Of a stretch of 64,000 nt of DNA, positions 33,429-41,786 are shown one piece after another; the first letter of the stretch is position 1, and each line of letters starts with the position of its first letter. The stretch lies in contig NZ_KI440836.1 in NCBI RefSeq assembly GCF_000474945.1, forward strand, positions 478,002 through 542,001, read 5' to 3'. The notes under the pieces are model-generated. The model ran no database searches and was not told where the DNA came from. It saw nothing but the letters and a program-made list of their open reading frames with translations. This DNA comes from Solimonas soli DSM 21787 (GTDB taxonomy: Bacteria > Pseudomonadota > Gammaproteobacteria > Nevskiales > Nevskiaceae). The position numbers and the translations under genes are program-made.

Positions 33429-35693
33429 ATGACCACCGCCCACATCCTCGGCTTCCCGCGCATCGGTGCGCAGCGCGAACTGAAAGCCGCCCTCGAAGCG
33501 CACTGGCAGGGCGGGCTCGATGCCGCCGGCCTGCACGAGCTCGCCCGTAGCCTGCGCGCGCGCCACTGGCAGCAGCAGCGCGACGCCGGCCTCGACTTCG
33601 TGACCGTCGGCGATTTCGCCTTCTACGACCAGCTGCACAACGTCAGCGCCCTGATCGGCGCGGCGCCGGCGCGTTTCGGCTTCGGCGGCCCGCTCGGCCT
33701 GCCCGAGTACTTCGCCATGGCGCGCGGCACGCCTGCGCAGCCGGCGCTGGCGATGAAGAAATGGTTCGACACCAACTACCACTACCTCGTGCCGGAGGTC
33801 GACGCCGGCACGCGCTTCGCGCTGAACCGCGACTGGCTGCTGCCGGAGGTGCGCGAGGCGCTGGCGCTCGGACACAAGGTCAAGGTCGCGCTGCCGGGTC
33901 CGCTGACCTGGCTGTGGCTGGCGTCGGCCGAGGCCGGCTTCGACAAGCTGCGCCTGCTGTCGCTGCTGCTCAATGTCTACTGGGCGCTGCTCGCCGAGCT
34001 GAAGGCGCTCGGCGTCGAATGGGTACAGCTCGACGAGCCGATTCTCGCCCTCGACCTGCCGGCGGCATGGATCGCCGCCGTGACGACGGCGTACCGCGAG
34101 CTGGCCGGCGCCGGACCGGCGCTCCTGCTGGCGACCTACTTCGGCGACGTCGGCGAGCACGCCGCGCTGCTCAAGGCCTTGCCGATCGCCGGCCTGCATC
34201 TCGATCTGGTCCGCGCCCCGCAGCAGCTGCCCGCCTTCATCGCCGACTGGCCGGCCGACAAGCGGCTGTCGCTCGGCATCGTCGATGGCCGCAACCCGTG
34301 GCGCACCGACCTCGCGGCGGCGCTGGCGACGCTGCACGCGGCGCAGGCCGCGCTCGGCGAGCGCCTGTGGGTGGCCCCGTCCTGCTCGCTGCTGCACGTG
34401 CCGCACGATCTATCCTTCGAGCGCCGGCTCGATCCGCGCATCCGCAGCTGGATGGCGTTCGCGGTGCAGAAGCTCGATGAGCTGGCCTTGCTGAAGCGCG
34501 CGCTGCGCGACGGCGAGGCCGCGGTCTGGCGCGAGCTGCACGCCGCCGCCGCCGCGATCGAGGACCGTCGCCGCGCGCCGACCACGCAGGTGGCCGCGGT
34601 CCGCGCCCGCGTCGCCGCGCTCGGGCCGGACGACGCGCGGCGCCGCTCGCCGTTCGCGCAGCGCATCGCCGCCCAGCGAGCGGTTCTGCAACTGCCGAAG
34701 CTGCCGACGACGACGATCGGCTCGTTTCCGCAGACGGCGGAAATCCGTGCCGCGCGCGCCGCGTTCAAGGCCGGCCGGCTCGGCGAGGCCGAGTACATCG
34801 CCGCGATGCAGGCCGAGATTCGCCACGCGGTCGAGAGGCAGGAGGCGCTCGGCCTCGACGTGCTCGTGCACGGCGAGCCGGAGCGCAACGACATGGTCGA
34901 GTACTTCGGCGAGCAGCTGGCCGGTTATGCGTTCACGCAGAACGGCTGGGTGCAGAGCTACGGCTCGCGCTGCGTGAAACCGCCGCTCATCTACGGCGAC
35001 GTGTGGCGGCCGAAGCCGATGACGGTCGAGTGGTCGCGCTACGCGCAGAGTCTCACCGACAAGCCGATGAAGGGCATGCTGTCCGGCCCGCTGACCATGC
35101 TGTTCTGGAGTTTCGTGCGCGACGATCTGCCGAAGCGCGAGGTCGCGCTGCAGCTGGCGCTGGCGCTGCGCGACGAGGTCGTCGATCTCGAAGCGGCCAG
35201 CATCAAGCTCATCCAGATCGACGAGCCGACGATCCGCGAGGGCCTGCCGCTGAAGAAGGCCGACTGGCCGGCGTATCTCGACTGGGCGGTGCAGGCCTTC
35301 CGCATCACGGCAGGCGGCGTGCGCGACGAGACGCAGATCCACACGCACATGTGCTACTCGGAGTTCAACGACATCCTGCCGGCGATCGCCGCGCTCGACG
35401 CCGACGTCATCACCATCGAGACCTCGCGCGCGCGCATGAAGCTGCTCGATGCCTTCGCCGAGTTCCGCTATCCGAACGACATCGGCCCCGGGCTCTACGA
35501 CATCCACTCGCCGCGCGTGCCGGCCGCCGGCGAGATGCGCACGCTGCTCGACAAGGCGCTGGCCGTGGTGCCGGCCGAGCGCCTCTGGGTCAATCCGGAT
35601 TGCGGCCTGAAGACGCGCGCCTGGCCGGAGACCGAAGCGGCGCTGCGGCAGATGGTGGCGACGGCGCGCGCGGCGCGCGCGGCGCTCGGTTGA
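33429..35693 (+). CDS. metE: Cobalamin-independent methionine synthase MetE
   Basis: A 754-aa enzyme transferring a methyl group from 5-methyltetrahydropteroyl-triglutamate to homocysteine without B12. The N-terminal half has [14 protein letters not shown] and the folate loop; the C-terminal half holds the zinc site with His640 and Cys642 (HMCYSEFND) and Cys725 (NPDCGLKTR). Length and motif positions match E. coli MetE. The start ATG 33429 ([13 protein letters not shown]) is used; upstream in-frame codons are not conserved. Regulation is expected through MetR, divergently encoded. Confidence 0.97.
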   Translation: MTTAHILGFPRIGAQRELKAALEAHWQGGLDAAGLHELARSLRARHWQQQRDAGLDFVTVGDFAFYDQLHNVSALIGAAPARFGFGGPLGLPEYFAMARGTPAQPALAMKKWFDTNYHYLVPEVDAGTRFALNRDWLLPEVREALALGHKVKVALPGPLTWLWLASAEAGFDKLRLLSLLLNVYWALLAELKALGVEWVQLDEPILALDLPAAWIAAVTTAYRELAGAGPALLLATYFGDVGEHAALLKALPIAGLHLDLVRAPQQLPAFIADWPADKRLSLGIVDGRNPWRTDLAAALATLHAAQAALGERLWVAPSCSLLHVPHDLSFERRLDPRIRSWMAFAVQKLDELALLKRALRDGEAAVWRELHAAAAAIEDRRRAPTTQVAAVRARVAALGPDDARRRSPFAQRIAAQRAVLQLPKLPTTTIGSFPQTAEIRAARAAFKAGRLGEAEYIAAMQAEIRHAVERQEALGLDVLVHGEPERNDMVEYFGEQLAGYAFTQNGWVQSYGSRCVKPPLIYGDVWRPKPMTVEWSRYAQSLTDKPMKGMLSGPLTMLFWSFVRDDLPKREVALQLALALRDEVVDLEAASIKLIQIDEPTIREGLPLKKADWPAYLDWAVQAFRITAGGVRDETQIHTHMCYSEFNDILPAIAALDADVITIETSRARMKLLDAFAEFRYPNDIGPGLYDIHSPRVPAAGEMRTLLDKALAVVPAERLWVNPDCGLKTRAWPETEAALRQMVATARAARAALG

Positions 35694-35786
35694 GGGCGCG
35701 GCACATGTTTTGCAGCACCATCGGCGTCACGGCCGCGCCAGTAATCATCCCAGCCAAGCCGGTTCCCATTCCAGCGGAGACGATCC

Positions 35787-36188
35787 ATGGCGACCCTTGC
35801 GCAACGCCTAGTGCTATTTTGGGTGCTGATGTGCATCTGCATGATGCTGCACTTCAACTACAACCTCAGCGGTCTTTTCTACGGCATCGATCTCAAGGTG
35901 CCCGACGCCAGCGGTAGCCAGCCGCCGCAGCTGATCGTGCTGCGACTGCTGTTCAACGTCGTGCCGATGGCTTTCGCCGTCGCGCTCATGTACGGCGCGC
36001 AGCGCTGGCTGCGCTGGACGGTGTTCGTCGCCAGCGGGCTCTACGTGCTCGCGCACGCCGGACATCTGCTCGGCGAACTGCGCCACACGCCGCCGGACTA
36101 CAGCCAGTGGCTGCTGCTGACGTTCACGCTGCTGCTCGCCCTGCTGCAGGCCATCACCGCCTGGCGCTGGGTGCGGGCCGCGCAATAG
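35787..36188 (+). CDS. Hypothetical membrane protein, 133 aa
   Basis: Four predicted membrane helices: LVLFWVLMCICMMLHF, LRLLFNVVPMAFAVALMYG, WTVFVASGLYVLAHAGHL and LLLTFTLLLALLQAITAW. Between the first two is a polar loop with GIDLKVPDASGSQPPQL. I do not recognise the family. It is monocistronic and converges on the iron-uptake operon after only 11 bases, without a clear terminator. Confidence 0.72.
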   Translation: MATLAQRLVLFWVLMCICMMLHFNYNLSGLFYGIDLKVPDASGSQPPQLIVLRLLFNVVPMAFAVALMYGAQRWLRWTVFVASGLYVLAHAGHLLGELRHTPPDYSQWLLLTFTLLLALLQAITAWRWVRAAQ

Positions 36189-36199
36189 CGCCCCGCGCT

Positions 36200-36370
36200 T
36201 CAGGGGCGCGACCTCTGCCAGCGCCACCAGCCGTGGAGCAGCGGCGATGCGGCAAGGAGAAACAGCAGGCCGTCGCCGACGCCGCCGTCGACCAGCAGCA
36301 TGCCGACGATGCCGCCGGCACCGATTAGCGCGCGCGCCGCGACCCACCACAAGGTGCGCCGTCCGCTCAT
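36200..36370 (-). CDS. Small membrane protein (56 aa) at the end of the PepSY operon
   Basis: Two hydrophobic segments, LWWVAARALIGAGGIVGMLL and GLLFLLAASPLLHGWW, with a basic tail. It overlaps the PepSY gene by 4 bases (ATGA), so it is translationally coupled to it and likely belongs to the same iron or siderophore transport machinery. The family is not recognised; the size fits small membrane partners of PepSY proteins. Confidence 0.65.
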   Translation of the reverse strand: MSGRRTLWWVAARALIGAGGIVGMLLVDGGVGDGLLFLLAASPLLHGWWRWQRSRP

Positions 36371-37566
36371 GCCGGCACGCCTTCGAGCGGTGCCTTGGCG
36401 GCGCGCCGCCGTCGGCGATCCCACCACAGCCAGGCGCCGTTGGCGGTGATGAACAGCGTCAGCCAGGTGCAGGCCGTCCACAGCAGCTTGAGCGGCAGGC
36501 CGCCGTAATCGCCGAAGTGCAGCGGCTCGGACAGGATGATGGCCTTCAGGTAGGTCGGCGGCTCGGCGTAAGTCGTCAGTTCGCCGCTCCCGGCGTCGAC
36601 GATGGCGGCGGTGAACAGGCGCCGCTCGATGCCGCTGCGGCCGTTCAGCAGCACGGTGTAGTGGCGTGGCGTCGAGAAGCTGGTGTCCGGGAAGATCAGC
36701 GACGTGACCTGGCGGCCGTCTTCGGCTTTCGCCAGCGCCGCGGCGATCGCGCGGTCGGCGTCGGCCGGCGGGCGCAGGGCATCGACCGGCGCCATCCGGC
36801 CGGCCTGCGCGCGCATCGCGCCGAGCTCGGTCGCCTGCCAGACCATGATGGCGACCGTCGAGAAGCCGAGCAGGAATCCGGTGACGGTGACGACCAGCGC
36901 CCAGCCGAGCACGATCGCGCCGATGAAGTTGTGCAGGTCGAGCTGCAGCAGTCGCGCGCCGCGGCCGCGGCGCAGCACGCCGAAGGCGATGCGCTTGACG
37001 TATGGCGCGTAGACGACGAGGCCGGAGAGCAGCGACAGGAACACGAGCAGCGCGATCAGCGCGCCGATCACCTCGCCAAGCGGGCCAAGGAACCATTGCG
37101 CGTGCAGTTCGAGCAGGAAGCCGGTCAGCGTCTTCGCCGGATCGGATTCGCCGATCGGCTGCGCCGTCGCCAGATCGGCGAAGCGCAGCGTCGCGTGGTC
37201 GAACGTGGTCTCGGCCGCCGCCGCGGTGACGACGAGCAGCACGCCCGGATGATGCTCCGGATCGATGCCGATGCTCAGCGCGCGTTCGCCCGGATGCGCG
37301 GCGAGCACGTTGGCAATGCCCTCGGCGATCGGCCGCTGCGGCGCGTCCGCGGCCTGCGCAGTCGGCACGATACCCGTCGCATCGTCGATCTCCTCGTGGA
37401 AGATCAGCACCGTGCCGCTCAGGCACAGCACGAGAAACGGCACGGTCGCGATGAGGCTCGTCCAGCGATGCAGCCAGAGATTGAAGCGGAACCAGCGCGA
37501 ACTCGCGCCGGTCTTCGCCGCGCCGGCGCCGCTGTCGGTTTCAGTAGAGATTGTTTTTGTAGTCAT
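36367..37566 (-). CDS. PepSY-associated transmembrane protein
   Basis: A 399-aa inner-membrane protein with four main helices: LWLHRWTSLIATVPFLVLCL near residue 30, GEVIGALIALLVFLSLLSGL, LDLHNFIGAIVLGWALVVTV and LLWTACTWLTLFITANGAWL. His-containing motifs in these helices (LHRW, LDLHN) are typical of the PepSY_TM family, which often reduces ferric siderophore at the inner membrane using haem or flavin. The first periplasmic loop carries a PepSY-like region. It overlaps the PPOX gene by 26 bases and the small membrane gene by 4. Confidence 0.9.
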   Translation of the reverse strand: MTTKTISTETDSGAGAAKTGASSRWFRFNLWLHRWTSLIATVPFLVLCLSGTVLIFHEEIDDATGIVPTAQAADAPQRPIAEGIANVLAAHPGERALSIGIDPEHHPGVLLVVTAAAAETTFDHATLRFADLATAQPIGESDPAKTLTGFLLELHAQWFLGPLGEVIGALIALLVFLSLLSGLVVYAPYVKRIAFGVLRRGRGARLLQLDLHNFIGAIVLGWALVVTVTGFLLGFSTVAIMVWQATELGAMRAQAGRMAPVDALRPPADADRAIAAALAKAEDGRQVTSLIFPDTSFSTPRHYTVLLNGRSGIERRLFTAAIVDAGSGELTTYAEPPTYLKAIILSEPLHFGDYGGLPLKLLWTACTWLTLFITANGAWLWWDRRRRRAAKAPLEGVPA

Positions 37567-38548
37567 GCTGCAGACCCTTGTCCATGAGGCCCGGTACCGA
37601 CAGCGCCGCGCGGGCGATGCCGGCGGCCAGGCCGCGTGTCTTGCTGAGCTTGACGTGCGCGGCGAAGGTCGCGGCCGGATCGAGCTGCTCGTCCGCCGGC
37701 GCTGCCGGCCATAGTCGCGCGCATCGCAGCGCGGCGCTTTCGGCGGTCGCGAGCCGGAGGTCGTCGATCTGCGTGACGAGCCTCGGCACGCGGCCATCGA
37801 CGGCGAACGCGCTGGCCAGCGGCGCATCGCTGATGATCGAAGCGCGGCCGTGCAGCGTCAGCAGGGTCGTGGCGCCGGGCAGCAGCGCGAGCGCGGCGAC
37901 GCGTGGCTGCGTGAGGATGTTGCGGAAGCTGTCGACGCGGCGGTTGCCGGGACGGTCGGCATACCAGGCGCTGCCGTCGTGCCACTGCAGCAGCGCGCCG
38001 GCCGGATCGCCCTTGGGACTGACGTCGACGCGGCCCTGATCGTCGACGGTCGCCAGCGCCATGAAGCGGCTCGCGGCGAGCAGCGCGCGGGAATCGGTCG
38101 GCGCATCGTCGAGCGGCGCGCTGTCCCAGAACGCCGAGCGCATCAGTGCCTTGGCGCAATGCAGATAGCACTCGGCGACGACCAGCGTGACGGTTTCGGC
38201 ATCAACCGCCGCGACGCGGCCGTTGACGCGCAGTGTCTCGCCGAGGCCCGGCGACAGGAACAGCGAACCGAAGCTCGCACCGGCCTGCGCGTCGGCGTCG
38301 CGGTCGAGCGCCGCGCGCGGCAGGCGCAGCGTGTGCGGATCGACGACACAGACGAAGCCGCGCGCGCCGCCGGCTGCGCTGATCGTCAGCGCGTCGCCGC
38401 GTGCGAACGCGAAGAAGGCAAACGGCGCGCTGCCGATCCAGCGTTGCGCATGCGCGTCGATGAAATCGATGACTTTCAGATCGCGCGGTCCCGGCAGCTT
38501 GCCGACGCAGGCTTGCAGGGATTCGGCATCACGAATGATCGTCGTCAT
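37541..38548 (-). CDS. Pyridoxamine 5'-phosphate oxidase-fold protein (double PPOX domain)
   Basis: A 335-aa protein with two split-barrel halves. The first has FGSLFLSPGLGETLRVNGRV and ECYLHCAKALMRSAFW; the second has FMALATVDDQGRVDVSPKGDP and DRPGNRRVDSFRNIL, the flavin/phosphate-binding pattern of the family. Near iron-uptake genes such proteins are thought to act as flavin-dependent reductases or haem-utilisation factors. It starts 12 bases after the TonB-receptor stop with GAAGGAG as ribosome-binding site and overlaps the PepSY start by 26 bases. Confidence 0.82.
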   Translation of the reverse strand: MTTIIRDAESLQACVGKLPGPRDLKVIDFIDAHAQRWIGSAPFAFFAFARGDALTISAAGGARGFVCVVDPHTLRLPRAALDRDADAQAGASFGSLFLSPGLGETLRVNGRVAAVDAETVTLVVAECYLHCAKALMRSAFWDSAPLDDAPTDSRALLAASRFMALATVDDQGRVDVSPKGDPAGALLQWHDGSAWYADRPGNRRVDSFRNILTQPRVAALALLPGATTLLTLHGRASIISDAPLASAFAVDGRVPRLVTQIDDLRLATAESAALRCARLWPAAPADEQLDPAATFAAHVKLSKTRGLAAGIARAALSVPGLMDKGLQHDYKNNLY

Positions 38549-38560
38549 CGCGCTTCTCCT

Positions 38561-40846
38561 TCAGAACATGAATTCCAGGCCGCCGGCGATGCGGCGGCTG
38601 TCGCCGAGGCTGACGACTTCGGTGCCGTTGAACGCGTAGTTGTTGGCGTCCTTGCGGTAGCGCGCATCGGTCAGATTGCTGCCGGTGAAGAACAGCGTGA
38701 AGTGGCCGGCCGACCAGCGCAGCGAGAGATTGACGAGGGCGTAGCTCGGCAGCTCGTGCGGCGGCGCGTTGTCCGCCGCCGCGGCGGCCTTGCCGGTCCA
38801 CTGCACATCCGGGCGGATCAGCAGCGCCGGCCACGGCGTCCATTCGAGTGCCAGGGCCGCGGTGTAGTCCGGCGCTCTCGGCAGATGGTTGCCGGACAGA
38901 TCGGCGCCGTCGGCGACGATCACATCGTCGCCGAAGCGGCCGTAGGCGATGCCGTACCCGCCGACCACGCGCAGCACGCGCCACGGCTGCCAGCTCAGTT
39001 CCAGCTCGCCGCCGCGAATGTACGCGGGGCCGGCGTTGCCCATGTAGTTGTCGACGCCGGATCCGAGCTGGATCTGCATGTCGTCCCAGCGCGTATGGAA
39101 CAGGTTCAGCGCGGCATCGAGGTGCCAGGGGCGGTAGCGACCCTTGAACGACAGCTCGTAATTGCGCGTCTGTTCGGAATCAAAGCTGAAATGGCGGCCG
39201 GATACCTGGTTGTAGCCGTCGCCGCCAGGGCGATAGCCCTCGGAATACGCGGCGCCGGCGAACCAGCCGTCGAACACCTCGTAGCTCGCCGCCAGTTTCG
39301 GCAGTACGTCGGAGAATTCGCGCGACACCTTCGTTTCCCCATCGGCCGGCAGCACGCCGGCGCTGCCGAGCAGACCGACGATCGCCGTCGCCACGGGGGT
39401 GTCGCCGGTGTAGTGGCTGCTGATCACGCGATCGTTTTTCTCGCGGTCGACGCGTGCGCCGCCGGTCAGCGTCAGGCGGTCGGTGAGCAGCCAGTCGACC
39501 TCGCCGAACAGCGCCATATCCTCGACGTGCGACGGCGAGCCGGAGCCGAAAAGGATGTTGCCGAGCGGCGCCGTACAGAGAATCTGCGCGCCGCAGAAGC
39601 CGGACGCCTGCAGCAGGCCGTTGATGTTGATATGGCCGGTCGAATCGTCGCCGTTGCTGTCCTTGTAGTAATACGCGCCGAAGCTGCCGCGCAGCCGCTC
39701 GCCGCTGTAGTCGAGGCGCAGCTCCTGCGAGAACGCGTGCGCGTCCTCGTTCTGCAGCGTCGCGCCCTGATCGTCGGCGCTGTAGTCGATGTCGAAGCGG
39801 CTCTGCGTTTCCGAGCGGATGTAGGCGCTGATGGCTCGCACGCGCCAGCGCTCGCCGAGGCGCAGGCGCTGATCGAGAGAGCCGAGCTGCGAGTGATTGT
39901 CGTAATCCTGCGGCGCATTGCTGAGCGACGCGCGCGCGCGTTCCTCGCTTTGCGGCACGTATGTGCTGCCCTGATAGCGCCGCAGGTCGGCGAAGCTGAC
40001 CAGCGCCTCGTAGGCACTGCCGATGCCGCTCGGCCGCAGGCTCGCGCGCACGCGCGTGCTGCGGCTGCGCCGCCGCGCCCAGTCGTCTTCGTCGCGCGTG
40101 CGGTTGTCGATGTCACCGCCGTCGCGGCGATCGTCGCCGACCACGCGCACGGCTAAGCGGTCCGGCCACAGCGTCGTGCCGACGGCGCCGGCGTATTGCT
40201 GCTGGTCGTCATTGCCGCCGGCGAAACGCCCGCGCAGGAACGGCGAGAAACTGCTGTCGATCTGCGGCTCGGCGGTATTGACGATGACGGCGCCGGCCAT
40301 CGCATTGCGGCCCTGACTGGTGGACTGCGGGCCGCGGAAGATTTCGACCGAAGCGAGATCGAAGGCCGAGAGATCGGCATAGCTCAGCGCCGAGCGCGGC
40401 AGGCCGACGCCATCGAAGACGATCGCCGACGACGTGCTGTACGCCGCGTACGCGCCGGAGCCGCTGGCGCCGTAACTGCCGATGCCGCGCAGCGTGATGC
40501 CGCCGACGCCATAATCGCTGTCTTCGAGCCGCGCGTTCGGTGTGGCGGCGATGACGTCGTAAACGTCGCGCGCCGTCGAGCGCTCGATCTCCTCGCCGGA
40601 GTGCACGCTGACGCTGCTCGTCGTGCGCTCGGCCGGGCGGCGGAGGAGCTCGCCGGTGACGATCACCGTTTCGACCGGCGCCTCGACAGACGGTGCCGGC
40701 GCCGCAAGCGGCGGCGCGGCCTCGGCTTCGAGCGGAATCATCAGTAACGATCCATCCGCCTGCGCAGCGGCGCCGCCGCAGAACGTGGCGCACAACGACA
40801 TGAAGACGAGCGGCGCGACAGCCGCGCGGCGATTGACGAGTCCCAT
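38561..40846 (-). CDS. TonB-dependent receptor, siderophore-type
   Basis: A 761-aa outer-membrane receptor. The signal peptide ends CGGAAAQA; TonB box region and plug follow with VETVIVTGELLRRPAERTTSS, ITLRGIGSYG, FRGPQSTSQGRNAMAGAV. The barrel runs to the terminal strand ending RRIAGGLEFMF, with the required aromatic C-terminus. It heads a four-gene operon with a PPOX-fold protein, a PepSY protein and a 56-aa membrane protein, a set usual for iron-siderophore import and reduction. No Fur box was recognised in the 128-bp upstream gap. Start chosen at ATG 40846. Confidence 0.93.
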   Translation of the reverse strand: MGLVNRRAAVAPLVFMSLCATFCGGAAAQADGSLLMIPLEAEAAPPLAAPAPSVEAPVETVIVTGELLRRPAERTTSSVSVHSGEEIERSTARDVYDVIAATPNARLEDSDYGVGGITLRGIGSYGASGSGAYAAYSTSSAIVFDGVGLPRSALSYADLSAFDLASVEIFRGPQSTSQGRNAMAGAVIVNTAEPQIDSSFSPFLRGRFAGGNDDQQQYAGAVGTTLWPDRLAVRVVGDDRRDGGDIDNRTRDEDDWARRRSRSTRVRASLRPSGIGSAYEALVSFADLRRYQGSTYVPQSEERARASLSNAPQDYDNHSQLGSLDQRLRLGERWRVRAISAYIRSETQSRFDIDYSADDQGATLQNEDAHAFSQELRLDYSGERLRGSFGAYYYKDSNGDDSTGHININGLLQASGFCGAQILCTAPLGNILFGSGSPSHVEDMALFGEVDWLLTDRLTLTGGARVDREKNDRVISSHYTGDTPVATAIVGLLGSAGVLPADGETKVSREFSDVLPKLAASYEVFDGWFAGAAYSEGYRPGGDGYNQVSGRHFSFDSEQTRNYELSFKGRYRPWHLDAALNLFHTRWDDMQIQLGSGVDNYMGNAGPAYIRGGELELSWQPWRVLRVVGGYGIAYGRFGDDVIVADGADLSGNHLPRAPDYTAALALEWTPWPALLIRPDVQWTGKAAAAADNAPPHELPSYALVNLSLRWSAGHFTLFFTGSNLTDARYRKDANNYAFNGTEVVSLGDSRRIAGGLEFMF

Positions 40847-40974
40847 CCGTTCCCCAGGGCGGACATCACGAGTGCGGCGTGGCTCGTCGGGGAACTGGCT
40901 GGCGCGGCGTCGGGGAATTCTGCGCGCGCCGGCCGGACCGCGCAACGCCGGCGCGTCGCCGCGACAGCCCGGTG

Positions 40975-41331
40975 TCAGCCGCGCAGGCGCGCGACGATGG
41001 CGTCCTCGTCGGCCTTCGCGAAGCCGGCCGACAAGCTGCCGCTGCGATCAATCACCGGGCGCTTCACCAGCGAGGGCTCGCGCGCGAGCAGGGCGGCGGC
41101 GTTGGTGGCGCTCAGCCCTTCGCGGGTCGCCGCGTCCAGCTTGCGCCAGGTCGTGCCCTTGCGATTGACGAGGCCATCGACGCCGAGCGCATCGATCCAG
41201 CGCTGCGCGAGCTCGCGCGACAGGCCTTCGGACTTGAAGTCGTGGAAGCGGTAGGCGATGCCCTCGTCGTCGAGGCGCCGGCGCGCGCGCTGCACCGTGT
41301 CGCAGTTCTTGATGCCGTAGAGCGTGATCAT
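40975..41331 (-). CDS. ArsC/Spx-like protein, YffB type
   Basis: A 118-aa thioredoxin-fold protein with MITLYGIKNCDTVQRARR, the single CxxT motif at Cys10 typical of YffB, and the ArsC-family DFKSEGLS and KRPVID blocks. Only one active-site cysteine is near the N-terminus, so it is not a full arsenate reductase of the ArsC pattern. Substrate unknown; glutathione-dependent reduction is suggested by YffB homologues. Start ATG 41331. It ends divergent to the B12 operon. Confidence 0.9.
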   Translation of the reverse strand: MITLYGIKNCDTVQRARRRLDDEGIAYRFHDFKSEGLSRELAQRWIDALGVDGLVNRKGTTWRKLDAATREGLSATNAAALLAREPSLVKRPVIDRSGSLSAGFAKADEDAIVARLRG

Positions 41332-41786
41332 CGCGATGTCGGGAGGCCGGGGTCGGCGGCATTGTAGGCGGCCTGGCCATATCGTTCAGCGCGTCTGCGC
41401 GCTTTTGCCATGGCCTTGTCCGGCCTGCGCCGCTCGCATACAGTTCGCGCCGTTCCAGGTGCCGTGCCGCCATCCGGCGGCGCGGTTAAACGGGAAGCCG
41501 GTGCGTCGTTCTTCGTGCGAAGACGACAAGGCCGGCGCTGCCCCCGCAACGGTAAGCGAGTCGTCCGTCAGCACGACGCCACTGTGTCGCAGGACATGGG
41601 AAGGCGCTGATCGGCAAACCCGCGAGCCCGGATACCGGCCCGGAACCGGAGCCTCGTCGCTCCACGTCAAGGCTCGCGGTGGGCGCGGCCGGAACAGGCG
41701 GTGTTTCCGCCTGCCCGTCGCATCTCCCGCGTGCTCGTCCTTCGATCATCGCCGTCGCGTGGGGCGCCGGCACAGGGAGACCGACC
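41332..41786 (+). other. Leader region of the B12 operon, 455 bp
   Basis: Between the YffB-type gene and btuB. The central part is the riboswitch. The flanks (41332-41449 and 41646-41786) hold no gene I can support; no -35/-10 pair was convincing. The btuB ribosome-binding site GGGAGA lies immediately before its ATG. Confidence 0.5.
41450..41645 (+). ncRNA. Cobalamin (AdoCbl) riboswitch
   Basis: The conserved blocks occur in order: AAACGGGAAGCCGGTG at 41488-41503, GCTGCCCCCGCAACGGTAAGC at about 41537-41557, GCCACTGT at 41577-41584 and the B12-box region GGGAAGGCGCTGATC at about 41599, then AAACCCGCGAGCCCGGATACC to about 41637. These are the core elements of the cobalamin riboswitch. It lies 142 bases upstream of btuB and should turn off the B12 uptake and synthesis operon when adenosylcobalamin is abundant. 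Confidence 0.95.

Noticed and set aside
40847..40974. A Fur box before the siderophore-type TonB receptor
   Set aside because: No match to the AT-rich Fur consensus was visible in the 128-bp gap. GTTCCCC/GGGGAAC arms are present but are far apart and GC-rich.
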